Assembly (NCBI GenBank): GCA_017531225.1
Contig: JAFXLL010000010.1
Coordinates: forward strand, 434,001-498,000
DNA length: 64,000 nucleotides
Source: Bacteroidales bacterium
GTDB taxonomy: Bacteria; Bacteroidota; Bacteroidia; Bacteroidales; F082
Direction: 5' to 3'
Shown: piece by piece, positions 1-7,854 of the stretch
How positions within the stretch are numbered: position 1 is the first letter of the stretch
Layout of the letters: each line of letters starts with the position of its first letter
The notes under the pieces: model-generated
Told to the model about the DNA's origin: nothing
Databases searched by the model: none
What the model saw: only the letters and a program-made list of their open reading frames with translations
Program-made: the position numbers and the translations under genes

Positions 1-21
1 CGTTACTCTTTTCATTTCAAG

Positions 22-2190
22 CTAGGGTAACGTTGTAAACATCTGATTGTCGCCATATCCACCTTGCATATTTTCACCTGCAGCAAAAAACCTAACATAA
101 TAGGTCGTGTTGGGGGTTAAACCCGTCATAGTATAAGACCAAGCATCACCGTCAAGAGTATGATCCACTCCCACCACAGGATTTGGTGACGTACTCCAAC
201 AAATAGCAGTGTACATAACCTGCCCCGTGGTAATGACACTTCCACCACACACAGCTGTAGTACTAGTAATATTACTCACTGGAGAAGTAATAACGGTAGC
301 TTGAGGATACCCTCCTGTAGTTTTCGCTATCACCTCCCCATATCCGACTCCTACTGAGTTAACGGCAAATGCTCTGAAATAATATGTGGTATTAGGATTA
401 ATACCTCCCCATGACACAGTAAATGTACTTCCAACTCCTTCCATTCCATTCTCCCAAGAAACCTCCAAAGTATAGTTGTTGCCATTGAACGTAGGATTTG
501 GATCAGTACTAATTAAAATTCCCACTTTTCTGTAATCAATGTTAGCTCCCCCATCGCTTGTTATTATTCCAGAAGCAGACCATTCATATCCGTACAATCC
601 ATTCCAACAAGAAGCAGAAAGGGTTGTTACCATTGGCACCTCTGGCGGCAAAGTAGTAAAAGTAACAGTATTGCCATAACTGGTTGTACCATTGCTGACA
701 GCAAATGCTCTCACATAGTATGTAGTATTTGCCCTTAATCCTGTGATTTGCCCTGTAAACTCCCCTGATCCACTACCTATTGTTATTTTATTGTCATCAA
801 TTGTTGGATTATTTGACATACTCCAACAAATTCCTCGTGAGGTAACCGCCACACCTGTGTTTGACACTATACCTCCAGCAATAGCAGTTGTTGCAGTAAT
901 GTTGGTTATTTCAGCTGTTGTTAATCCTATCGCCGCACCAAAACTCACCGTTTCACCGTATGCAATACCAACATTGTTTTTAGCGTATGTGCAAATAAAA
1001 TATTGTTGTCCTGCTAGCAAATTATTAACTGTCACATAAAAATCTCGTGAATCAGTTAATTCAGCGGTGACACAAGTACCATTGTGAGCAAGATCGGAAG
1101 AGGTGCCATAGCAGCAACCACATTCCGTAATATAGGAGCCTCCATCACTGATAAACCAACCCCTGACTCCAACTGAATTTGTGGTAATATTTAAACTCGG
1201 ATCTGTTTGAAGCCCTGGTACACTCGGCTGACCCGCCGAATATGACAACACCAAACGTAAGCCGAGCGTTGACAAAGCCGTTGATGGAGAACGACGGCAT
1301 GCAACACGACACGACCTTGAGCCACTACCATAACCCTGTCCGCTATAACACCCTCCCCTCGTAATATGATTCTCACTGTATCCAACAAACTTGGCAGAAG
1401 GACCTATAGGATCCGTTTGAGGATCACGCACATATCCTATCTCTCCATACTTTTTCCCGCTTCTGTAATCACTGCACCACTCAGCCACATTACCACTCAT
1501 ATCATAAAGAAACAGTTCGTTTGGCTCCTTAAGTCCTACAGGATGTGTCACCTCTCCACTATTCTCGCCAAACCATCCCACAGAAGAAAGATCGTTACTT
1601 CCACTGTATGTATATCCGTGGCTCTGGTTTCCGCCTCTTGCAGCATATTCCCATTGAGCTTCTGTTGGCAGACGAAACTGCATACCTGCTGGCAATTGAT
1701 CACTGACTTTTGTGTTAAGCGTGGTCAAAAAGTCTTGGACAGCATTCCATCCGACACTCTCTACAGGCAAACCATCTCCTTGGAAAGTGCTCGGGTTATT
1801 TCCCATCACCGCCCGCCAAAGCTCTTGAGTCACTTCATATTTACCCATGTAAAAGCCACTCATTGTAACTTGATGAGGTGGAGTTTCCTCTGCAGAACTT
1901 TGTGGATCATAATTCTGACCATTCTCATTATCCTGTTGTGCTCCCATCCAATACGTTCCACCTTGAACCTTCCTCATATCAAAACTGACGCCATCAACCG
2001 TAAATGTCCTGATATCCGGACCTTCAATGTTGGGATTTGCAGGTTGTCCTGGATTATTGGGATTAACGGGCTGTTCTGGATTATTTCCACCATTGTTCGG
2101 CTCTTCTTCGGGTTTGCAACCGATCACTAAACTCAAGGTCAACGCCAACATGACCGACATCACAATTACTGATTTCCTTTTCATTTTCAA
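22..2190 (-). CDS. Lipoprotein with FGE-sulfatase (SUMF1-like) domain and fibronectin-III-like repeats
   Basis: The 722-residue product starts with a lipoprotein signal (basic start, hydrophobic stretch, lipobox LVIGC, Cys25), so it is probably membrane-anchored and exported. A Pro/Asn-rich linker (about 27-55) leads to an SUMF1/FGE-type domain (about 66-316) with family landmarks YWMG, GKYEVTQELW, RLPTEAQWEYAARGG, GNVAEWC and a degenerate ITRGG core. About four beta-sandwich repeats follow, each ending in a version of GLTPNTTYYVRAFA with a C-terminal YGE/YGN turn. The spacing of cysteines in the FGE core (GGCYSGQ...SCRVACR) does not let me assign a catalytic pair, so it may be a non-enzymatic GldJ/GldK-like relative. 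The DNA is visibly AT-richer than its neighbours. Surface glycan or protein binding is inference. Confidence 0.85.
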   Translation of the reverse strand: MKMKRKSVIVMSVMLALTLSLVIGCKPEEEPNNGGNNPEQPVNPNNPGQPANPNIEGPDIRTFTVDGVSFDMRKVQGGTYWMGAQQDNENGQNYDPQSSAEETPPHQVTMSGFYMGKYEVTQELWRAVMGNNPSTFQGDGLPVESVGWNAVQDFLTTLNTKVSDQLPAGMQFRLPTEAQWEYAARGGNQSHGYTYSGSNDLSSVGWFGENSGEVTHPVGLKEPNELFLYDMSGNVAEWCSDYRSGKKYGEIGYVRDPQTDPIGPSAKFVGYSENHITRGGCYSGQGYGSGSRSCRVACRRSPSTALSTLGLRLVLSYSAGQPSVPGLQTDPSLNITTNSVGVRGWFISDGGSYITECGCCYGTSSDLAHNGTCVTAELTDSRDFYVTVNNLLAGQQYFICTYAKNNVGIAYGETVSFGAAIGLTTAEITNITATTAIAGGIVSNTGVAVTSRGICWSMSNNPTIDDNKITIGSGSGEFTGQITGLRANTTYYVRAFAVSNGTTSYGNTVTFTTLPPEVPMVTTLSASCWNGLYGYEWSASGIITSDGGANIDYRKVGILISTDPNPTFNGNNYTLEVSWENGMEGVGSTFTVSWGGINPNTTYYFRAFAVNSVGVGYGEVIAKTTGGYPQATVITSPVSNITSTTAVCGGSVITTGQVMYTAICWSTSPNPVVGVDHTLDGDAWSYTMTGLTPNTTYYVRFFAAGENMQGGYGDNQMFTTLP

Positions 2191-2245
2191 TTTTTCTTAT
2201 TTCGGGGTTATTTCGTATAATCTCGCTTTTCAAATTTGTTAACTG

Positions 2246-2276
2246 CAAAAATACAAATTAAAATATAATCTACAAA
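2246..2276 (-). promoter_or_regulatory. Sigma-ABfr type promoter for the FGE-like lipoprotein
   Basis: On the reverse strand TATTTTTG (2246-2253) matches the Bacteroidetes -7 element TAnnTTTG, with TTTG (2273-2276) 19 bases upstream as the -33 element. The predicted leader is about 50 bases. Confidence 0.7.
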
Positions 2277-2289
2277 GTCCAAAAAAGTG

Positions 2290-2297
2290 TATTTTTG
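2290..2297 (+). promoter_or_regulatory. Promoter -7 element, probably giving a leaderless mRNA for the SDR gene
   Basis: TATTTTTG matches TAnnTTTG. Its last base is 5 bases before the ATG at 2302, so the transcript should begin at or next to the start codon. I see no clear -33 TTTG. This also argues against the GTG at 2287, which would lie upstream of the transcription start. Confidence 0.6.
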
Positions 2298-2301
2298 GGG
2301 C

Positions 2302-3141
2302 ATGAAACAGAAAGTCATCTTACTCACAGGGGCCAGCAGCGGCATCGGTTACGACACGGCGACACGCTTGGCCAGGCAAGGGCACAAGGTTTACGGTGCC
2401 GCACGTAGAATTGATAAAATGCTACCATTGAAGGAGTTAGGCGTCATTCCTATAAAAATGGATGTGACCGACGATGCTTCGATGATTGCCGGGGTGAACG
2501 CCGTAATGGAAGCGGAAGGACGCATCGATGTGTTGGTGAACAATGCAGGCTACGGCTATTTCGGAGCCATAGAGAACGTAAGCATGGAAGAGGCGCGAAA
2601 ACAATTGGAAGTCAACGTATTCGGATTGGCAAGATTAACCCAATTGGTGATTCCTCACATGCGTCAACAAGGCTCGGGAAGAATCGTCAACTTAGCTTCC
2701 ATAGCTGGAAAGCTGGCGCTTTACTTCGGCGGCTGGTACCACGTTTCAAAGTTTGCCGTAGAGGGATTTAGCGACGCTTTGCGAATGGAGCTGAAGCCTT
2801 TTGGCATCGATGTGGTAATCATAGAACCCGGAGGTATCAGAACCGAATGGGGTGTTATCGCTGCCGATCATCTCGCGGAATCATCAAAAGGCACCGTTTA
2901 TGAGCAAGCTGCCCTCAACGAGGCCAACGCCATGAAATACACCTACACCCGTGCAAAACTACTGTCGAACCCTTCTGTCATCGCCAAAGCCATCTGCAAA
3001 GGCGTGAACAGAAGACACCCCAAAGCCAGATATCGCACCGGCATGGGCTCACACAGCCTGGTGTTCCTGCATTGGCTGCTGCCTTCAAAATGGTGGGATG
3101 GACTGATGAGAAGCTTGGGGAAGGTGAGAGTTGAGAGGTGA
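2302..3141 (+). CDS. Short-chain dehydrogenase/reductase (SDR) family protein
   Basis: The 279-residue protein is a classical SDR: dinucleotide-binding TGASSGIG near the N terminus, the NNAG motif around residue 87, and the catalytic Ser/Tyr/Lys set in NLASIAGK and YHVSK. It should be a soluble NAD(P)-dependent oxidoreductase; the substrate cannot be read from sequence. The ATG at 2302 is preferred over an in-frame GTG at 2287 because the promoter element lies between them. The last residues (VRVER) and the stop codon are encoded by a 7-base tandem repeat (3123-3157), so the C terminus has probably been extended or reset by that repeat. The THUMP methyltransferase starts 31 bases downstream and is probably cotranscribed. 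Confidence 0.88.
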   Translation: MKQKVILLTGASSGIGYDTATRLARQGHKVYGAARRIDKMLPLKELGVIPIKMDVTDDASMIAGVNAVMEAEGRIDVLVNNAGYGYFGAIENVSMEEARKQLEVNVFGLARLTQLVIPHMRQQGSGRIVNLASIAGKLALYFGGWYHVSKFAVEGFSDALRMELKPFGIDVVIIEPGGIRTEWGVIAADHLAESSKGTVYEQAALNEANAMKYTYTRAKLLSNPSVIAKAICKGVNRRHPKARYRTGMGSHSLVFLHWLLPSKWWDGLMRSLGKVRVER

Positions 3142-3157
3142 GAGGTGAAAGGTGAGA
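3123..3157 (+). repeat. Heptamer tandem repeat, type GGTGAGA (5 units)
   Basis: Five consecutive 7-base units: GGTGAGA, GTTGAGA, GGTGAGA, GGTGAAA, GGTGAGA. The third unit contains the TGA stop of the upstream dehydrogenase. It is purine-rich on the sense strand of that gene, like the other heptamer arrays in this window. Confidence 0.85.
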
Positions 3158-3172
3158 AATAAAGAATAAAAC

Positions 3173-4345
3173 ATGGAAGAGAATTACCAACTGATTACAA
3201 AGACAGTGGCCGGACTGGAGGATATGCTGGCCGACGAAATCCGCAATCTTGGAGCCAAGAACGTGCGTGTGATGCACCGTGCCGTCATCTGCGAAGGCAA
3301 CAAGGAGATGATGTACAAGCTGAACTACTGCGTGCGCACCGGCTTGAAAGTGCTGAAACCCTTCAAGACCTTCTTCGCCAAGAACCCCGATGAGCTTTAT
3401 AAAAAAGTGCAGGAAATCAACTGGTGGGAGCTGTTAAGAACCGACCAGACCTTCTGCATCGACGCTGTGACCAGTGGACGTTTCTTCACCCATTCACAAT
3501 ACGCCGCCCTCAAGATGAAAGACGCCATTGTAGACCAGTTCCGCGATGAAGTGGGACCACGCCCAAGCATCAACACCTTGAACCCCGACCTACGCATCAA
3601 CCTGCACATCCGCGAGGATAAGGTTAGCATCCTGTTCGACAGCTCCAACGAGAGCCTACATCACCGCGGCTACCGCAAGCAGGTCGACAAAGCCCCGATG
3701 AACGAGGTATTGGCTGCCGGCTTGATCCTGCTCTCCGGCTGGAAGGCCGACTGCAACTTCCTCGACTGCATGTGCGGCTCGGGTACCTTACCCATTGAGG
3801 CAGCCATGTACGCCATGAAGATCCCGGCAGGTTACTACCGCAAGCAATGGGGCTTCATGAAATGGGACGACTGGGATCCAGTACTTTGGCAACGCATCAA
3901 GGATGAGGCCGACAATCAAATCTGCGAGTTCGAACATGAGATCTGGGCTTCGGACCGCTCACCCAAGGCCGTGGCCATCGCCGATGGCAACATCGCCAAC
4001 GCCCACTTGCAGCACGACATCCACCTGATGAAGAAAAACATGGAAGACCTCACCCCGCCTGAAGAAGGCGGCATCGTCATCATCAACCCGCCTTACGGCG
4101 ACCGTTTGGAGGAAGATGACATCGACCAAGTTTATGAAAACATCGGTAACACACTGAAACACAACTTCCAAGGCTACCAGTGCTGGCTCATCACCGACGA
4201 CGCCGTAGCGTTGAAACACGTCGGCTTGAAGCCATCAGCCAAGATCCCCGTATGGAATGGCCCATTGGAGTGTCGTTTCGTAAGATTCGATATTTTTAAA
4301 GGAACGCTGAAGGAGAAAAAGGCACAGGAATCTATTGTTCCCTAA
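3173..4345 (+). CDS. THUMP-domain class I SAM-dependent RNA methyltransferase (RlmL N-terminal-like)
   Basis: A 390-residue protein with an N-terminal ferredoxin-like/THUMP region (about 1-160) for RNA binding and a C-terminal Rossmann methyltransferase. SAM-binding motif I is DCMCGSGTLPIEAA (around 195-208), an acidic site follows in ASDRSP, and the catalytic N2-guanine motif is NPPYGDRL. This combination matches the RlmL/YpsC group that makes m2G in 23S rRNA (G2445 in E. coli); the exact target here is inferred. It follows the SDR gene by 31 bases on the same strand. Its last 14 bases overlap the convergent lipoprotein gene. Confidence 0.88.
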   Translation: MEENYQLITKTVAGLEDMLADEIRNLGAKNVRVMHRAVICEGNKEMMYKLNYCVRTGLKVLKPFKTFFAKNPDELYKKVQEINWWELLRTDQTFCIDAVTSGRFFTHSQYAALKMKDAIVDQFRDEVGPRPSINTLNPDLRINLHIREDKVSILFDSSNESLHHRGYRKQVDKAPMNEVLAAGLILLSGWKADCNFLDCMCGSGTLPIEAAMYAMKIPAGYYRKQWGFMKWDDWDPVLWQRIKDEADNQICEFEHEIWASDRSPKAVAIADGNIANAHLQHDIHLMKKNMEDLTPPEEGGIVIINPPYGDRLEEDDIDQVYENIGNTLKHNFQGYQCWLITDDAVALKHVGLKPSAKIPVWNGPLECRFVRFDIFKGTLKEKKAQESIVP

Positions 4346-5375
4346 ACCCCCACGGCATGTTAAACAGGTCGAATTTGGTTCTTGAAGAGAGCTCAACCTC
4401 TTTTCTTGTAAATATGCGTGACGAAAACAAGCCCACGCCACCTTCAACATTACTATAGTCGCTTGAAAGGCAAAGTCCTCCCTGCGCCGACTGAAGGAAT
4501 TGGTAATAATTGTTAAAGTCCTCTCCGGCAGCTGCAACAAACACAGTCACTTCATCGATATAACGAACCACGTTGGGATGGTTTTCATCCCAAATGGTGT
4601 CATTCCCGATGGCTTTCTCCAAATAGTTAAAGAGCGTGTTCACCGAATAATAAAGTCGGTAAATATTATCCGTGTTCTCCACTTTCTCATATCCTCCAAG
4701 CGTTCTGGCGCCATAGGACCAATGCACTTCCTTGTTGACGAAAGGCTCACCCGTATGGCTCTCCCGATAGCGGAATCGAACTCCAAGCTCATAAAGCATC
4801 GCCTCCTCCGTAGAGGCAAATATCATGCTTGAGACCGCCTCTGAGGGCGCAGACTGGAAACTCACCACCGTTTGACCTACCGTAACATCTCCACTAACAA
4901 CACTCGTCTCAGCGGTAACCGTGTCATAGTCGGGCTTCACCACACAAAGTCTATAACGGTATTTATCGGAGCCATTGTTGGTATTGAAGCGTTCCGTGGT
5001 ATAATACACTTTCTGATGTGGCGCATAAAACAAACCATCCTCCTTGTAGTGCACGGTAATCGTGTCGAGATCAAACCTGCGACCCGTGGGGCTAAACGGC
5101 TGGCCATGGCTGCTTTTCAACTCAACAATAAAGGCATCAAGCTTGCCAGGGTAATTGCTGGAGTCGTAAATTGGAGCCACTTCCAAAGCGTTGATGGGAT
5201 TGTCGTTGTTTCCGCAAAACGATTTGGTGATCTTGACGTAGTTGGTATCAGAAGTAGCCTCGATGAGACCATAAACCACAGGAATCTCCTTATAATCGGC
5301 GTAGATATCAACATCGGTGCTGCAAGAGTATAACGCCAGCAGAACCAACAACGTTATAAGCAGCTTGTTTTTCAT
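4332..5375 (-). CDS. Outer-membrane type lipoprotein, DUF4249-like
   Basis: The 347-residue product has a short lipoprotein signal (MKNKLL, hydrophobic run, lipobox LYSC, Cys18), then a beta-rich region beginning with VPVYGLIEA-like text (IPVVYGLIEA) and ending with NVEGGVGLFSSR. The opening and the closing NxEGGxGxF turn resemble the DUF4249 family of Bacteroidetes, often found near TonB receptors, but I assign this only tentatively. It starts 9 bases after the stop of pth, so it is the last gene of the prs-rplY-pth transcript and has no visible promoter of its own. Function unknown. Confidence 0.72.
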   Translation of the reverse strand: MKNKLLITLLVLLALYSCSTDVDIYADYKEIPVVYGLIEATSDTNYVKITKSFCGNNDNPINALEVAPIYDSSNYPGKLDAFIVELKSSHGQPFSPTGRRFDLDTITVHYKEDGLFYAPHQKVYYTTERFNTNNGSDKYRYRLCVVKPDYDTVTAETSVVSGDVTVGQTVVSFQSAPSEAVSSMIFASTEEAMLYELGVRFRYRESHTGEPFVNKEVHWSYGARTLGGYEKVENTDNIYRLYYSVNTLFNYLEKAIGNDTIWDENHPNVVRYIDEVTVFVAAAGEDFNNYYQFLQSAQGGLCLSSDYSNVEGGVGLFSSRIFTRKEVELSSRTKFDLFNMPWGFREQ

Positions 5376-5384
5376 TTTGGTTTT

Positions 5385-5942
5385 TTAATTGAATTGGTTC
5401 ATCGTCCTATCCGGACCTTGAATAACAAAGCTTTTAATGGCCTCTACCGCCTTGTCGACGGTTTGATCCACAATAGGTTCCTCTGAAGGTTTCCATTGGC
5501 CCAGGACAAAGTCTATCTGATGTCCTCGAGCAAAGTTGTCACCGATGCCAAAACGCAAGCGGCAAAAGGCATTGGTGCCCAGTTTCTCAATAATATCGGT
5601 AAGACCGTTATGTCCGCCGTCAGCGCCTTGCTTGCGCATGCGGATGGTGCCCACTGGTAGGGCGATGTCGTCATTGACGACGAGTAGATTCTCGATGGGA
5701 ATCTTTTCCTGATCCAACCAGTATTTCACAGCTTTTCCGCTGAGGTTCATATAGGTGGTTGGCTTGATCACAACAAGCGTCTTGCCTCGGAATTTTATCT
5801 CCGCGACTTGGGCTAAACGGCTTGTTGTGAAAGTAGCCTCAAGGTCCTTGGCAAGCCGATCGGCAATACGAAAACCGGCGTTGTGCCGAGTGTTTTCGTA
5901 CTCGACTCCAATGTTACCAAGGCATGCAATGAGGTATTTCAT
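5385..5942 (-). CDS. pth: Peptidyl-tRNA hydrolase
   Basis: A 185-residue protein of normal length for bacterial Pth, which releases peptides from prematurely dropped peptidyl-tRNA in the cytoplasm. The family hallmarks are present: the N-terminal CLGNIGVEYENTRHNAGF with the conserved Asn and catalytic His, the VVNDDIALPVG segment with the catalytic Asp, and RMRKQGADGGHNGL. It is the third gene of a prs-rplY-pth operon, an order conserved in many bacteria. A 28-base palindrome lies in the 58-base gap behind rplY. Confidence 0.96.
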   Translation of the reverse strand: MKYLIACLGNIGVEYENTRHNAGFRIADRLAKDLEATFTTSRLAQVAEIKFRGKTLVVIKPTTYMNLSGKAVKYWLDQEKIPIENLLVVNDDIALPVGTIRMRKQGADGGHNGLTDIIEKLGTNAFCRLRFGIGDNFARGHQIDFVLGQWKPSEEPIVDQTVDKAVEAIKSFVIQGPDRTMNQFN

Positions 5943-5951
5943 ATTAACAAT

Positions 5952-5979
5952 GTAGAGACGTAGCGGGCTACGTCTCTAC
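5952..5979. repeat. REP-like palindrome between rplY and pth
   Basis: Near-perfect inverted repeat: a 13-base arm GTAGAGACGTAGC (5952-5964) and its exact complement (5967-5979), with 2 bases between. There is no T-run on either side, so it is unlikely to be a simple terminator. It looks like a dispersed REP-type element or an mRNA processing hairpin inside the operon. Confidence 0.75.
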
Positions 5980-6000
5980 GGAATTATTCATTAATAATAA

Positions 6001-6573
6001 TTACTCTTCGGTCTCTTCTGTTGCAGCAGCGCCACGAGCAGCACGGACTTCGACGATGACCTGGTAGCCAGGGGTAACCATGGTCACGCCCTCGATGCTG
6101 AGGTCGCGAACCTTGATGGAGTCAAGGATGTTGAGGTTGCTGATGTTGACAGTGATGATTTCTGGGAGATCCTTAGCCAGACCGCTGACCTTGATCTTAC
6201 GGACAGCTTGTTTCAGCTTACCACCGCGCATGACACCAGGGGCTGAGCCTTCGATGGCGATAGGCAGAGTGACGGTGACAGGCTTGTCTTCCTTCACCAG
6301 AAGGAAGTCAGCGTGAAGAACGGCGTCAGTCACAGGGTGATACTGAACATCCTGGAGAATGGTGTTGTAAGACTTACCGTTGATGGTGATGTTGATGATG
6401 AAGGTCTCAGGGGTGAAGAGGATCTTCTTGAAGTTCTTAGCTTCAGTAGCAAAATGGATCTGCTCGTCGCCGCCATAAATGACGCATGGCACCAATTCGG
6501 CTTTACGCAAAGCCTTTGCATCTTTTTTCCCTACGTTCTCGCGAAGAGAACCGCTCAATGAGATAGTTTTCAT
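6001..6573 (-). CDS. rplY: 50S ribosomal protein L25 (TL5/CTC type)
   Basis: The 190-residue protein has the N-terminal 5S-rRNA-binding L25 domain (KTISLSGSLRENVGKKDAKAL, LVPCVIYGG) and the C-terminal TL5-type beta domain found in the long CTC form (PGVMRGGKLKQAVRKIKV, NILDSIKVRDL). It ends in an Ala/Glu-rich tail (AAATEETEE). The protein binds 5S rRNA in the large subunit. It sits between prs and pth in one operon, which supports the assignment. Confidence 0.95.
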   Translation of the reverse strand: MKTISLSGSLRENVGKKDAKALRKAELVPCVIYGGDEQIHFATEAKNFKKILFTPETFIINITINGKSYNTILQDVQYHPVTDAVLHADFLLVKEDKPVTVTLPIAIEGSAPGVMRGGKLKQAVRKIKVSGLAKDLPEIITVNISNLNILDSIKVRDLSIEGVTMVTPGYQVIVEVRAARGAAATEETEE

Positions 6574-6621
6574 GGTGTTTGTTTGTTTATTTGTTAAGTT
6601 GTTTATTTATTATTGAAAGCT

Positions 6622-6649
6622 TTTCAACTTTCAATTTTCAATTTTCAAT
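6622..6649 (-). repeat. Heptamer tandem repeat, type ATTGAAA (4 units), in the prs-rplY gap
   Basis: On the + strand the units read TTTCAAC, TTTCAAT, TTTCAAT, TTTCAAT, so they read ATTGAAA/GTTGAAA on the sense strand. The array starts within the prs stop codon (TAA at 6649-6651) and runs into the 75-base gap before rplY. Confidence 0.85.
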
Positions 6650-7584
6650 TATTTAAACAATGAACTGATCGACTCATAGTTCTCGATGCGACGGATCACA
6701 TCGGCGAACAGAGGCGCAGTGCTCACTACTTTGATTTTCTTTGAAGCGTTGGCAGGCAACGGGATGGAGTCGGTGACCACCACTTCGCTGAACACCGAGT
6801 TGTCGAGACGTTCCATGGCGGGACCGCTGCACACGGCGTGGGTAGCGAAGGCGCGGACGCTCTTGGCGCCGTTGTCCATCATCAACTGACCGGCCTTGAC
6901 AATAGTGCCAGCGGTGTCGATGATATCGTCTAAGATGATGACGTTCTTGTCTTTCACATCACCGATGAGGGTCATGCTTTCCACCACGTTGGCACGTGCA
7001 CGTTGTTTGTGACACACGGCCAAGTCGCAACCAAGACGCTTGGCGTATGCCGAAGCACGCTTGGAGGCTCCGAGGTCAGGAGCTGCGATCAGCAGGTTAT
7101 CGATGTTCATCTTTTGGATGTGGTCGATAAAGACGCTGGAAGCATACAAAGCATCCATCGGGATGTCGAAGAAGCCCTGGATCTGGTCGGCGTGGAGGTC
7201 CATGGTGATGATGCGGTCGACATGGGCCGCGGTCAACATGTTAGCCACAAGCTTGGAGCCGATACTCACACGGGGCTGGTCCTTACGGTCCTGACGTGCC
7301 CATCCGAAATACGGGATCACTGCAATGACTTTGTGAGCCGAAGCGCGCTTGGCTGCATCGATCATCAACAGCAACTCCATCAAATTGTCAGTCGGAGGCA
7401 TGGTGGACTGCACGATATACACGTGACGGCCACGGATGCTCTCGTCAAATGAAGGTTGAAACTCGTGATCTGAGAAGTCGACCACTGACGATTTCCCGAG
7501 AGGAGTACCATAAGCCTCGGCAATCTTTGCGCCCAGATCATAGGTAGCTCTTCCTGCAAATATGGAAACGAATTTTCCTGACAT
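6649..7584 (-). CDS. prs: Ribose-phosphate pyrophosphokinase (PRPP synthetase)
   Basis: A 311-residue class I PRPP synthetase that makes phosphoribosyl pyrophosphate from ribose-5-phosphate and ATP for nucleotide, His and Trp synthesis. Both ATP/Mg-binding segments are visible (DFSDHEFQPSFDESIRG and MDLHADQIQGFF), and the PRPP-binding loop is VIILDDIIDTAGT. It is the first gene of the prs-rplY-pth operon, behind a strong sigma-ABfr-like promoter at 7613-7644. It is divergent from the tRNA-Leu promoter. Confidence 0.96.
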   Translation of the reverse strand: MSGKFVSIFAGRATYDLGAKIAEAYGTPLGKSSVVDFSDHEFQPSFDESIRGRHVYIVQSTMPPTDNLMELLLMIDAAKRASAHKVIAVIPYFGWARQDRKDQPRVSIGSKLVANMLTAAHVDRIITMDLHADQIQGFFDIPMDALYASSVFIDHIQKMNIDNLLIAAPDLGASKRASAYAKRLGCDLAVCHKQRARANVVESMTLIGDVKDKNVIILDDIIDTAGTIVKAGQLMMDNGAKSVRAFATHAVCSGPAMERLDNSVFSEVVVTDSIPLPANASKKIKVVSTAPLFADVIRRIENYESISSLFK

Positions 7585-7612
7585 CGCTGAAAAGTTTGAT
7601 TTTTTCGGGCTG

Positions 7613-7644
7613 CAAAATTACATCATTCAGACGAGAATGCCAAA
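7613..7644 (-). promoter_or_regulatory. Sigma-ABfr promoter of the prs-rplY-pth operon
   Basis: Reverse strand: TTTG (7641-7644), 20 bases, TAATTTTG (7613-7620). The -7 element ends 29 bases before the prs ATG, giving a short leader. Confidence 0.78.
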
Positions 7645-7661
7645 GTTTTTTTCAAAAAAGG

Positions 7662-7690
7662 TTGCGTTAATGATTTTTTTTGTAATTTTG
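7662..7690 (+). promoter_or_regulatory. Promoter of tRNA-Leu
   Basis: TTG (7662-7664), 18 bases, TAATTTTG (7683-7690). The -7 element ends 24 bases before the mature tRNA 5' end, leaving a short leader for RNase P. Confidence 0.72.
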
Positions 7691-7713
7691 CAGCCTCGTT
7701 CATTGAAAACCAT

Positions 7714-7797
7714 GCCGAAGTGGCGGAATAGGTAGACGCGTCGGTCTCAAAAACCGATGAGGTTAAACTCGTGCCGGTTCGATCCCGGCCTTCGGTA
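7714..7797 (+). tRNA. tRNA-Leu (anticodon CAA)
   Basis: An 84-base class II tRNA with a long variable arm. The acceptor arm GCCGAAG pairs with CTTCGGT (first pair G-U), and the discriminator is A at 7797. The anticodon stem is TCGGT (7741-7745) and ACCGA (7753-7757) around loop CTCAAAA, which gives anticodon CAA (7748-7750) reading UUG. The T-arm is GCCGG-TTCGATC-CCGGC. CCA is not encoded. Confidence 0.95.
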
Positions 7798-7804
7798 CTG
7801 AACA

Positions 7805-7833
7805 GCCTCCAGGGTTCCTTGGGGGCTTTTTTT
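7805..7833 (+). terminator. Intrinsic terminator between tRNA-Leu and the NifU-like gene
   Basis: GCCTCCAGGG (7805-7814) can pair with CCTTGGGGGC (7817-7826) with two G-U pairs, followed directly by seven Ts (7827-7833). The next gene begins at 7855 and no separate promoter is seen, so it may be expressed by read-through. Confidence 0.78.
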
Positions 7834-7854
7834 GAATATCAAAACTCGAATAAC

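Noticed and set aside
1-32. CGTTAC/GTAACG inverted repeat at the left edge as a terminator
   Set aside because: Only 6-base arms with a 20-base spacer and no T-run on the correct side; partly inside the coding end of the lipoprotein gene.
7771-7854. N-terminal extension of the NifU-like protein
   Set aside because: The extension would be translated from the tRNA 3' half and the terminator; the ATG at 7855 matches the expected protein start.
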